From: Corynebacterium auriscanis
GTDB lineage: Bacteria; Actinomycetota; Actinomycetes; Mycobacteriales; Mycobacteriaceae
Length of the DNA stretch: 64,000 nt
Reading direction: 5' to 3'
NCBI RefSeq assembly: GCF_030408435.1
Contig: NZ_CP047046.1
Location: forward strand, 1,780,572-1,844,571
In this document: positions 26,049-33,862 of the stretch, piece after piece
How the letters are laid out: each line of letters opens with the position of its first letter
Position numbering within the stretch: the first letter of the stretch is position 1
The notes under the pieces: model-generated
Seen by the model: only the letters and a program-made list of their open reading frames with translations
Databases searched by the model: none
What the model was told of the DNA's origin: nothing
Made by a program: the position numbers and the translations under genes

Positions 26049-26082
26049 GGGTTGGCATGCAACCCTAACCCCATGCCAACCC
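26049..26082 (+). repeat. 11-bp inverted repeat covering a start codon
   Basis: GGGTTGGCATG (26049-26059) and CATGCCAACCC (26072-26082) are perfectly complementary. The right arm contains the ATG at 26073, so the structure could hide the translation start or serve as an operator. Confidence 0.75.
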
Positions 26083-26258
26083 GCGAACTCATGCACATGA
26101 CACACGCCGCAAAGAAGTACGGCATGGATGTACGCACCATAATCCGCCTAATCAACGAAAAGAAGCTCACCGCCTACAAGAGCGAACGATCACAGCGGTA
26201 CACGTTTATCTCCCCCACAGAGCTAGAAAACCTTCTTTTCCCAAAGGCAGTCGACTAA
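26073..26258 (+). CDS. Small helix-turn-helix protein of the integrative element
   Basis: 61 residues, MPTRELMHMTHAAKKYGMDV then RTIIRLINEKKLTAYKSERSQRYTF, a MerR/Xis-type recognition pattern much like the protein at 25310. ATG 26073 fits better than the upstream in-frame start at 26052, which lies inside the left arm of the inverted repeat. Two Xis-like proteins in one element suggest one for excision and one for transcription or replication control; which is which is unclear. Confidence 0.7.
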   Translation: MPTRELMHMTHAAKKYGMDVRTIIRLINEKKLTAYKSERSQRYTFISPTELENLLFPKAVD

Positions 26259-26285
26259 TGCACACGACAGAAGGACAACGACGGA

Positions 26286-27176
26286 ATGAGCCACGAAGCG
26301 ATGGAATGGGTTTTGAAAATGGCGCCACCGCCACAGCCTAAATCGGCTCATATCCTTCTCCTATGCCTAGCCTACCACGCGCAATCGGAGGGAGATAGGT
26401 CTTTCCCATCGCGCCCGGTACTAGCCGAATACCTCTTTGGAAGCCTGGAGGATGATCCCATCCTCGCTAAAGCTCTACAGCAAGCTACGACTGAGAAGGA
26501 ACGGCAAGAAGCAATCAAGGCTAGGGAGAAGAGCCGGAATGACAGTGTCTCCAATGGACTCCGAGTGTTGAGAAACGGAGGGTGGATACATCCCCAGAAT
26601 GACGAAGGCCGGCAAGGTAAATCGCGGATGTATCACCTCGATTACACGTTTTGCCGCCCGAATCCCGGCAAGCCTACTAAGTCGATCCCGAACGTGTACG
26701 ACTCGGAGACGGGATTCAATTGGGATGCAATCCGCGTTATCGGTTTTGAGCGGGGCAAATACCGTCCCGAAGAACCCGAAAATGATGAAGAACTGGTTCC
26801 CAAAACACAGAGGGTCTACGTATCCGTAGAGGGTGAAGAATCAGAGCCAAAGGGTCTACGCATGAATAGCAAGGGTCTATGCATGAGTAGAGGGGGGTCT
26901 ACTCATAGACAGAGGGGGGTCTATGCCGGCGTAGAGCATAACTACATTAACTACAACGAACTGACAATTAACGACAGCGCCCCGGCTCAAACTCCGAAGG
27001 AAAACCCCAACACCGTGGCTACCGGATGCTGGAGACACAGAGACAAATTCCAAGAGAATTGCCCCGCCTGCCGGCGAAGGCAATCCGAAGCCCAAGACAC
27101 CCGCACCTACGAACAGAAACGAAGAGACACAACCATCCAGCGATACCGCGACAAACTGAAAGCCACCACGCCATGA
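26286..27176 (+). CDS. Replication-initiator-like protein carrying origin-like repeats in its gene
   Basis: 296 residues. The N-terminal 120 residues look like the winged-helix domain of phage replication organisers and plasmid initiators: MEWVLKMAPPPQPKSAHILL, FPSRPVLAEYL, SVSNGLRVLRNGGWIHPQ. The middle (about 160-225) is hydrophilic and encoded by repeated DNA. The C-terminus has CWRHRDKFQENCPACRR, a possible zinc-binding Cys/His cluster, then a basic tail. The placement of iterons within the coding sequence recalls lambda O. Its stop overlaps the next start. The function is inferred from fold hints plus the repeats. Confidence 0.65.
   Translation: MSHEAMEWVLKMAPPPQPKSAHILLLCLAYHAQSEGDRSFPSRPVLAEYLFGSLEDDPILAKALQQATTEKERQEAIKAREKSRNDSVSNGLRVLRNGGWIHPQNDEGRQGKSRMYHLDYTFCRPNPGKPTKSIPNVYDSETGFNWDAIRVIGFERGKYRPEEPENDEELVPKTQRVYVSVEGEESEPKGLRMNSKGLCMSRGGSTHRQRGVYAGVEHNYINYNELTINDSAPAQTPKENPNTVATGCWRHRDKFQENCPACRRRQSEAQDTRTYEQKRRDTTIQRYRDKLKATTP
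26812..26937 (+). repeat. Iteron-like repeats, candidate replication origin
   Basis: GGGTCTA-C/T starts at 26812, 26852, 26873, 26895 and 26917, so the last four are spaced 21-22 bp, two helical turns. The fuller unit is GGGTCTAYKCATGANTAGRG, which is itself partly palindromic (TCTACTCATAGA). All lie inside the initiator-like gene. An AT-richer stretch (ACATTAACTACAACG) follows. Confidence 0.7.
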
Positions 27177-27358
27177 CACACCACACCTCACTCCAAGCCC
27201 TCCAAGTACTCGCAGACGCATACACCAACAACCCCAGCCAATACTTCGCCCTCCTACGAACCGAAATACCCAAACTCTCACCCACCGCCCTCACCGAACT
27301 AGTCCACCTCGCAGTCATCACCATCGCCACCACACGCCCCACCAACCCCCAGGACTAA
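27173..27358 (+). CDS. Small helical protein of the integrative element
   Basis: 61 residues, beginning MTHHTSLQALQVLADAYTNN, with ATG overlapping the preceding stop by four bases (ATGA). It appears all-helical (LTELVHLAVITIATTR). No known domain. The tight overlap with the initiator-like gene suggests co-translation and perhaps a helper role in replication. Confidence 0.65.
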   Translation: MTHHTSLQALQVLADAYTNNPSQYFALLRTEIPKLSPTALTELVHLAVITIATTRPTNPQD

Positions 27359-27361
27359 CCA

Positions 27362-27775
27362 ATGACAACCAAAAACAAATCCCCCAACCCACAACACGTC
27401 CAAGAACTCCACGCCAAAGGCTACGGACGAAACCACATCGCCCGCGAACTCAACACAACCCCCTACTACATCGACAAAATCGCACAAGAAAACGGACTCA
27501 CCTTCGACCGAACCCACACCGCCCAAGCCGTAGCCGCAAAAACCATCGACGCACACCAACGACGCATCCAACTCGCAACCCAATACGCCAACGCAGCCGA
27601 AGAACTACTCCAAGAAGCCCTCAACCACACCCACACGCCCACAGAACGCCGAAACGCCGTCATCGCAAGCGCAGTATGCGTAGACAAATTCGAAGCCCTC
27701 ACACAGCGAATCAGCGACGAAAACAACGCCCTCACCCTCACCACCATCATGGCCCAAACCCTCGAACCCCCCTAA
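27362..27775 (+). CDS. Helix-turn-helix protein, possibly small-terminase-like
   Basis: 137 residues. The first 45 (HVQELHAKGYGRNHIARELN, TTPYYIDKIAQENGLTFDR) form a clear helix-turn-helix of the kind that begins many small terminase subunits; the remainder is helical (RIQLATQYANAAEELLQEAL, RNAVIASAVCVDKFEALTQ). Satellites often encode their own small terminase to redirect packaging, which makes this attractive, but a transcription factor is an equal possibility. It starts three bases after the previous stop. Codons are strongly A/C-rich and T-poor. Confidence 0.6.
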   Translation: MTTKNKSPNPQHVQELHAKGYGRNHIARELNTTPYYIDKIAQENGLTFDRTHTAQAVAAKTIDAHQRRIQLATQYANAAEELLQEALNHTHTPTERRNAVIASAVCVDKFEALTQRISDENNALTLTTIMAQTLEPP

Positions 27776-27829
27776 ACCCCACAACAACCCCCACCCACAA
27801 CACCAAAACAAGAAACGGAGAACCCCCAC

Positions 27830-28507
27830 ATGACCACCAACAACCCCCACTACCGATGGTCTGCAAACACCATCCAAAACCAACTCGGCATCCTCGAAAA
27901 GAACCTCAACACCACCAAACAACAAACAGCCATGAACCGCCACAACTACAGCGACCAGGGCTACCAAGACGTACACAACCGCGCCACCCAAACCCACCGC
28001 AACCGACTCGCAAACCTCAACACCGCGATCGACCAATGGGAAACCGCCGCAAAGAAACCAGCTACCAAACTCCGCGCCGAACTACTCCCCACCGCCAAAC
28101 ACGGCTCCAACGAAGCCGTACAAGCCGAACTCCAAGCACAGCGCTACATGAACCGCACAACCTTCGACCTCGCCGGCGCAACGAAAATCTTCGAACTACC
28201 ACCATCACCAACCCGCACCATCCTCCTCGAAGAAGCCCAAGCAGCCGGCGCATTCACCGGCGGCTCCTTCGAAGCCCTACTCCGAGAAAGCAGCCCCGAC
28301 TACCGCGAAGCAACCCGCACCGCCGACTACGCCGCAACAACCGCCACCATCCTCCGCAAACGAACCGAAGGACTCAACCGAATCGCCACCCACCCAGACC
28401 GCACCAAACTCGAACCAACCGAAACCATCAACACCGAAACCATCCCAGGATCCGACACCGAATACCTCATAGACCCAGGCATCGGACTCGACACCCCAAC
28501 CGAATAA
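27830..28507 (+). CDS. Hypothetical protein of the integrative element
   Basis: 225 residues with an ACGGAG binding site before the ATG. The protein is mostly helical and hydrophilic (NQLGILEKNLNTTKQQ, LANLNTAIDQWETAAKK, FELPPSPTRTILLEEA). No membrane segment. I do not recognise it; its place after a possible small terminase allows a packaging or capsid-remodelling role, which is speculative. Because the DNA is extremely T-poor, a second 279-codon frame is open over the same stretch; this frame is preferred for its start signal and amino-acid balance. Confidence 0.6.
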   Translation: MTTNNPHYRWSANTIQNQLGILEKNLNTTKQQTAMNRHNYSDQGYQDVHNRATQTHRNRLANLNTAIDQWETAAKKPATKLRAELLPTAKHGSNEAVQAELQAQRYMNRTTFDLAGATKIFELPPSPTRTILLEEAQAAGAFTGGSFEALLRESSPDYREATRTADYAATTATILRKRTEGLNRIATHPDRTKLEPTETINTETIPGSDTEYLIDPGIGLDTPTE

Positions 28508-28531
28508 CCCCATAACCACCAACCCCCTAGT

Positions 28532-28556
28532 CGTCTACAACCCCGTAGACGGCTTT
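28532..28556 (+). terminator. Hairpin terminator inside the integrative element
   Basis: Perfect 7-bp stem CGTCTAC/GTAGACG with a 6-base loop and GCTTTACC following, 25 bases after the 27830 gene. Confidence 0.6.
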
Positions 28557-28618
28557 ACCCATAGCCCACCACCCACAACGACCAGAAAACGCCTTAAAAC
28601 CCCCATTTTCCGCACCCC

Positions 28619-29329
28619 ATGACACCCAACATCCCCACACCCCAGCAAAAAAAGGCCGTCGAAGGCTTCGCCCGGTTCCTCGAAGACGAATACAACAAGC
28701 ACCCCACCCAGGAACGCGCCGCGGAATTACTCGAAGAATACGCCTGGCACGTGAACCAGATCATCGCCCTGAACGCAAAAATCATCCACACCCACCTCAC
28801 AGAGAACACTCGATCGAGGGTTAAGCCGAAAGCTATCCGCTCCTACATTGAAATCATGGCGCGCCGGTGGGGGACAGAGGAACTCGCTTCGCATCTCGAT
28901 AGGATTCAGAACCGCCGAAAACCACTCGATAGCACGTCCACCATTCGTTACATGGCCTATCTAGGTTTGCTTCATGGCACCCTCGAACCGGCGGTACTAG
29001 GCAGGGGATTCTTTGCTTTGCACCCGAAGTACGCGCCACTGTCGATGCACAGATACCCGGAAGCCGTGGCCCTAGAGTTTATGAACGATGCCACCACGAA
29101 CCGCGCCCTGGCCGTTGTAAGCACCCACGCGAAGATCAGGATGCTGCACCGACGTTTCAAGGCGATAGCGTTGGAGCAGGATGTGTGGGGATACACCAGA
29201 AACCCGGTAGGGCCAGATCTCGACCCCGAAGCGGTTTATGGGTTCATGATGGGTGTAGCGGAGCAACTAAGAAAGTGGGAAACGTCTTCACCGGAGTTAA
29301 GGCTTAGGGGCCGGCGGGGCCGGGGTTAG
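28619..29329 (+). CDS. Hypothetical protein at the right end of the element
   Basis: 236 residues, helical and soluble: EGFARFLEDEYNKHPTQERA, AIRSYIEIMARRW, MLHRRFKAIALEQDVWGY, ending in a basic RLRGRRGRG tail that could bind nucleic acid. Base composition switches near 28800 from the A/C-rich style of the previous genes to a balanced one, as if this gene had a separate origin. No family recognised. Preceded by a terminator, so it probably has its own promoter. Confidence 0.6.
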   Translation: MTPNIPTPQQKKAVEGFARFLEDEYNKHPTQERAAELLEEYAWHVNQIIALNAKIIHTHLTENTRSRVKPKAIRSYIEIMARRWGTEELASHLDRIQNRRKPLDSTSTIRYMAYLGLLHGTLEPAVLGRGFFALHPKYAPLSMHRYPEAVALEFMNDATTNRALAVVSTHAKIRMLHRRFKAIALEQDVWGYTRNPVGPDLDPEAVYGFMMGVAEQLRKWETSSPELRLRGRRGRG

Positions 29330-29414
29330 AATACGTTCCCGTGGTTTTTGGTAGAATGGGTAGGTGATTTAGGCGGGGGTGTGGTGATGAATATGCAGAG
29401 CCGGTTTATACGGC

Positions 29415-29442
29415 AAGTGTCATAACGTATGTTATCGGCTTG
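29415..29442. other. Xer recombination (dif-like) site
   Basis: AAGTGTCATAA - CGTATG - TTATCGGCTTG: two 11-bp half-sites around a 6-bp centre. From memory, the actinobacterial dif consensus in this orientation reads ACTTGACATAA - TGTNBA - TTATCGGYSAA. Each arm matches at 8 of 11 positions, including the diagnostic CATAA and TTATCGG next to the centre. Confidence 0.6.
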
Positions 29443-29710
29443 GAAATTATGCGCAGTTCTGGAAAACATACAAGAGAGTAGGCACCATCGGAATTAACCG
29501 AACAGGGCACCCACGCCCGCCCACTCCCCAATGAAGAGGGTAGCTACCCCACCAAGCGGGAAGATCGGATTTTTCCGACAAATATGTCGATAAGTACCCG
29601 TAGTGCCCCGACTTACTCCAGGGAAGGATCTCCGGTACTTTCGCTCAAATATGGGATAAAGTCAGCGCCCCAATCCACCTCCTTGGAAGGGAGCAGAGTC
29701 GATTATTAAA

Positions 29711-29728
29711 TGGACACTTTTTGGACAC
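29711..29728. other. Possible integrase arm-type site, right
   Basis: TGGACACTTTTTGGACAC, one mismatch from 23506-23523 and in the same orientation, 48 bp inside the right attachment core. Confidence 0.5.
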
Positions 29729-29775
29729 TTTGCCGTTTTCCTCTGCTCCGTTTCCAACGTTTCCGCTGGTCAGCA

Positions 29776-29812
29776 GTGCCCCCAGTGGGACTCGAACCCA
29801 CACTTGACGGAT
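29776..29812 (-). other. Attachment site, right (37-bp core inside the intact tRNA)
   Basis: Element-borne copy that restores the tRNA 3' end after integration; identical to 23352-23388. Confidence 0.92.
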
Positions 29813-29850
29813 TTTAAGTCCGCTGCCTCTGCCAATTGGGCTATAGGGGC
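29777..29850 (-). tRNA. tRNA-Leu, anticodon UAA
   Basis: Folds as a cloverleaf: acceptor GCCCCTA/TGGGGGC, D arm AATTGGCAGA, anticodon stem GCGGA/TCCGT with loop CTTAAAA (anticodon TAA), T arm GTGGG-TTCGAGT-CCCAC, discriminator A. CCA is not encoded. The variable region is only five bases (CAAGT), whereas bacterial leucine tRNAs normally have a long variable arm, so identity is given from the anticodon alone. Host gene of the integrated element. Confidence 0.8.
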
Positions 29851-29858
29851 GGATGCTC

Positions 29859-31394
29859 CTACGCGAGGTTGCGGTTCACAACCTCGGCCAGCATCCCGTC
29901 TAATATATCCTTTTCACTCACGGTAATCTGCATCAACCCCCGCTGTAGGAAGATTTCGCTGAACGCATCGATAATCAGCGCTCCGCCGCCGATCACATCC
30001 GCACGACCGGGATGCATCGGCCCCAACTCAAGGCGCTGCTCAGGGCTCATATCGACCAGCTTGAGCGCCATCGCCCGGAAGTCTTGCAGCGGAAGCGTGC
30101 TCATGTGAATTCTCTCGCTGTCGTAGCTCTCCAGCCCCTTAGTAATCGCGCACAGAGTAGTCATTGTGCCTGCCACACCTACTACACGCTTCACGGCGCT
30201 AAAATCCACGTGCTGGCTCACGTCCTGCAATAACTTGGCAATCATTGCACGCGCCTCGGCGATCTCACCCTCCGTAGGGGGCTGGCTTCGCAAGAATCGC
30301 TCCGTCAGTCGCACGCATCCCATATCCGCGGAATACGCCTGCAGCTCGTCCCCGACTTGAACCACGAATTCGGTCGAGCCACCGCCTAAGTCGATCACGC
30401 ACACACCCTCATAGCGGTTGGGATCAGCCGGATCGGAACCGAGCTGTCCAGGAAGGTCACCCACCGCCCCGGCAAAGCTCAACTTCGCCTCGTCTTCGCC
30501 ACTGATGACTTGCGCTTGCGCACCCGGCTTGATCCGCCCAAGATGCTTGGCGGTGATGTCGAAGAACTCATCTTTGTTGGCCGCATCGCGAGTTGCGGAA
30601 GTCGCGCCCATCATCACATCTTCCACCGCGTATTCCGCCATGCGGTCCGCGTACGTCTGGAGCGCGGCGTCGACCCGAGAAAGAGCCTCATCGGCGAACC
30701 GACCCGTAGCATCCACGCCTTGGCCCAGTCGCACGATGATGTTGTCCCGGTTGAGTTCACGCAGGTGAGCCCGGCCACCCTCATCAAACCAACGCTCGGC
30801 AATCAACAGACGAATGGAGTTCGTCCCGCAGTCGATCGCGGCGAACCGCCGGGGCTCGGTGCTGGCCTTAGCCATAGAGGTGCCCAAGGATTCCGCGCTC
30901 GGCCACTCGGCGGGCAATGCAGTACCCGCCAGTTTGGGGTTGTTCTCCAGCGCCAAGGCCACGGCCTCCGTACCCAGCCGCACCCGCTCCGGCCCCTCGG
31001 CCAATGCATACGCGATCAAAACGTGTAGGCACTTCACACGATCGGGCATTCCGCCGCCGGAGAAATCGGTCCCCAGATCCTCCATCGCGTTGCGCACGGA
31101 CAAGAAATGCTCATGGGCTGCCTGGTAGTCGGCGGCCAGGTTCGCATCCGTGGCCAGTCGTGCCTGCATCGTCTTCATCACACCGGCCACTTCCAGCCGT
31201 GATGCCTCTGCCGTCAGGCGCGGATCGGTCAGATAGTACAGAGTGGGAAACGGCGTGCCATCTGGCAGCTTGGGATGGGTTTTCACCACGGCGGGCTGCC
31301 CATCGGGGGTCCGGTAGCTCACCTCAACAGCGCCTCGTGGCCGCCGCCCCAGCTGCTGCTCCATGATGTCGAGATCGGCCTCGCTCACACTCAC
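29859..31394 (-). CDS. DUF501 - exopolyphosphatase (Ppx/GppA) fusion protein
   Basis: A single 511-residue frame. Residues 1-165 match DUF501 proteins (LGRRPRGAVEVSYRTPDGQP, FPTLYYLTDPRL, KCLHVLIAYALAEG). Residues about 183-511 are a Ppx/GppA phosphatase: the phosphate-1 motif AIDCGTNSIRLLIAE, GATSATRDAAN, the phosphate-2 motif VIDLGGGSTEF and GVAGTMTTL. In mycobacteria these are two adjacent genes (Rv1025, Rv1026). Here no stop codon separates them; Met174 lies at the seam and could be an internal start. The phosphatase is expected to hydrolyse polyphosphate or pppGpp. Confidence 0.88.
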   Translation of the reverse strand: MSVSEADLDIMEQQLGRRPRGAVEVSYRTPDGQPAVVKTHPKLPDGTPFPTLYYLTDPRLTAEASRLEVAGVMKTMQARLATDANLAADYQAAHEHFLSVRNAMEDLGTDFSGGGMPDRVKCLHVLIAYALAEGPERVRLGTEAVALALENNPKLAGTALPAEWPSAESLGTSMAKASTEPRRFAAIDCGTNSIRLLIAERWFDEGGRAHLRELNRDNIIVRLGQGVDATGRFADEALSRVDAALQTYADRMAEYAVEDVMMGATSATRDAANKDEFFDITAKHLGRIKPGAQAQVISGEDEAKLSFAGAVGDLPGQLGSDPADPNRYEGVCVIDLGGGSTEFVVQVGDELQAYSADMGCVRLTERFLRSQPPTEGEIAEARAMIAKLLQDVSQHVDFSAVKRVVGVAGTMTTLCAITKGLESYDSERIHMSTLPLQDFRAMALKLVDMSPEQRLELGPMHPGRADVIGGGALIIDAFSEIFLQRGLMQITVSEKDILDGMLAEVVNRNLA

Positions 31395-31483
31395 GTTGGT
31401 CCCTGCTTTCCCGGTTGTTTCTGTTGGCGTTGGTCAGTTTCTTTTCTACCCGACGCCCCGCGCCTTCACCGCCAGCGCCCCAT

Positions 31484-32104
31484 CTAGGACTTTGGTGGTG
31501 TTGGAATCGTGGGCAGGCGCGTCTGTTCCTGTTCCTGGTGGATTTGCTCCGGGGTGGGTTCGGGAACGGATATCGAATCCCATAGCTTCTGGTACCACTC
31601 GCGATCGCCTTGGTTGTTCTCGGCATCGTCGGTGGGGTTATCCCCCGGCGCGGAAGATCCGATGTGCGGCGAAATGATGCGGAAGGCCGATTCACCGGGT
31701 TCGATTAGTCCCAGCCTGGTGCGGGCTTGTTCTTTGATGTAGTCCTCGTTGTGATAACGGTTGAGCTCATCAGTGAGCTCGCGTTTGCGCTGTTCCTGGG
31801 CTTGGATAGTGTTCTCCAGCCGGGCGATTTCGGCGCGCTGTTCAAAGTAGTTGCGTAGTGGTGTAGCAATGGACAGCGCGAGGAAGATCACCAAGGAGAT
31901 CGAAATGACCGTAGCCAACGGATTGACCTTTTGCGGCAAGGTGACGAAACTGCGCGCCATGCGGCCGGGTGCATTGTGAACGCGACGGCGGCGTTCTTGC
32001 TGCCGTTGCACCGAGCGAGCTTGCGGCAAGCGCGGGCGATCGGCACCAGCCTCCGTTTCGGCGGTGCGCCCCGTGTTGCGCTTCGAGCTCGCGGAATTAC
32101 TCAT
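31484..32104 (-). CDS. ftsB: Septum formation initiator (FtsB/DivIC family)
   Basis: 206 residues. A basic cytoplasmic N-terminus (about 1-60) with QRQQERRRRVH, one membrane span (LATVISISLVIFLALSIAT, about 63-82), a periplasmic coiled coil (YFEQRAEIARLENTIQAQE, ELTDELNRYHN), and the family end DYIKEQARTRLGLIEPGE. A Pro/Glu-rich tail of about 60 residues follows. It would act in the divisome with FtsL and FtsQ. It sits between enolase and the phosphatase gene, as in mycobacteria (Rv1024). Confidence 0.9.
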   Translation of the reverse strand: MSNSASSKRNTGRTAETEAGADRPRLPQARSVQRQQERRRRVHNAPGRMARSFVTLPQKVNPLATVISISLVIFLALSIATPLRNYFEQRAEIARLENTIQAQEQRKRELTDELNRYHNEDYIKEQARTRLGLIEPGESAFRIISPHIGSSAPGDNPTDDAENNQGDREWYQKLWDSISVPEPTPEQIHQEQEQTRLPTIPTPPKS

Positions 32105-32132
32105 AGATCAACAGATTACCAATGTGGCAATG

Positions 32133-32165
32133 AAAAACACCCCACGAAACTCAGTTCAGTTCGCG

Positions 32166-32172
<7 letters not shown>
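32133..32172 (-). terminator. Terminator of the enolase transcript
   Basis: On the minus strand AACACCCC-G-CGAAC and GTTTCG-T-GGGGTGTT pair around a short loop and are followed by TTTTT. It lies 77 bases after the eno stop and just before ftsB. Confidence 0.8.
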
Positions 32173-33541
<1,369 letters not shown>

Positions 33542-33663
33542 CTAAGTGAGACGGGTAAGGGCAGGAAAAAGTAGTCGGTACCTTTAACCACCCCTATTGT
33601 TACAGATTTTCACCAGTAATCGCTGACTCAATGCCCAGTTTCTACCCCAGTAATGATGGGAAG

Positions 33664-33823
33664 TGGCTCAGTGGGGCCTTTGCAATGGTTCAGTGGTGCC
33701 CCCGGGATGGTGCAACGGCGCCTCTGCAATGGTTTAGCGGTGCCCCCCCGGGATGGCGCAGTGGGGCCTTCGCAGTGCCACAACTCTACCCCCGGCAGTG
33801 GCGCAATGGCGCCCCCAGGGTGG
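33664..33823. repeat. Degenerate 45-47 bp tandem repeat upstream of eno
   Basis: Three and a half units start near 33664, 33711, 33757 and 33802, each with CAGTGGGGCC-type and CCCCCGGGATGG-type segments. No gene is visible between 33527 and 33862. Confidence 0.75.
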
Positions 33824-33862
33824 CGCAAGCATGGTCGAAAGCTGGCTCGCAACGGGTCTGAA

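Larger units (their letters stand above)
29330..29775. other. Non-coding right end of the integrative element
   Basis: About 450 bp without a believable gene. It holds the dif-like site (29415-29442), a TCGGATTTTTCCGA hairpin (29564-29577), an AGGGTAGCTACCCC palindrome (29539-29552) and the paired GGACAC arm-type repeats (29711-29728). A packaging or transfer site could also lie here. Confidence 0.6.
23352..29812. mobile_element. 6.4-kb integrative element in a tRNA gene, phage-satellite-like
   Basis: Bounded by a perfect 37-bp direct repeat (23352-23388 and 29776-29812) that is the 3' half of the tRNA at 29777-29850. Inside: integrase and repressor on the minus strand, then on the plus strand an excisionase-like gene, several small genes, an initiator-like gene with internal iteron-like repeats, a HTH protein and two unknown genes. 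There are no capsid, tail, lysis or conjugation genes. Int, divergent regulators, replication gene with origin, and possible small terminase is the order seen in phage-inducible chromosomal islands. Calling it a satellite is inference. Confidence 0.8.

Noticed and set aside
27676-28515. A 279-codon open frame overlapping the 27830 gene
   Set aside because: It is open because the DNA is nearly free of T. The product is a Pro/Arg/His/Thr-rich low-complexity string, and the other frame has a ribosome-binding site and normal composition.
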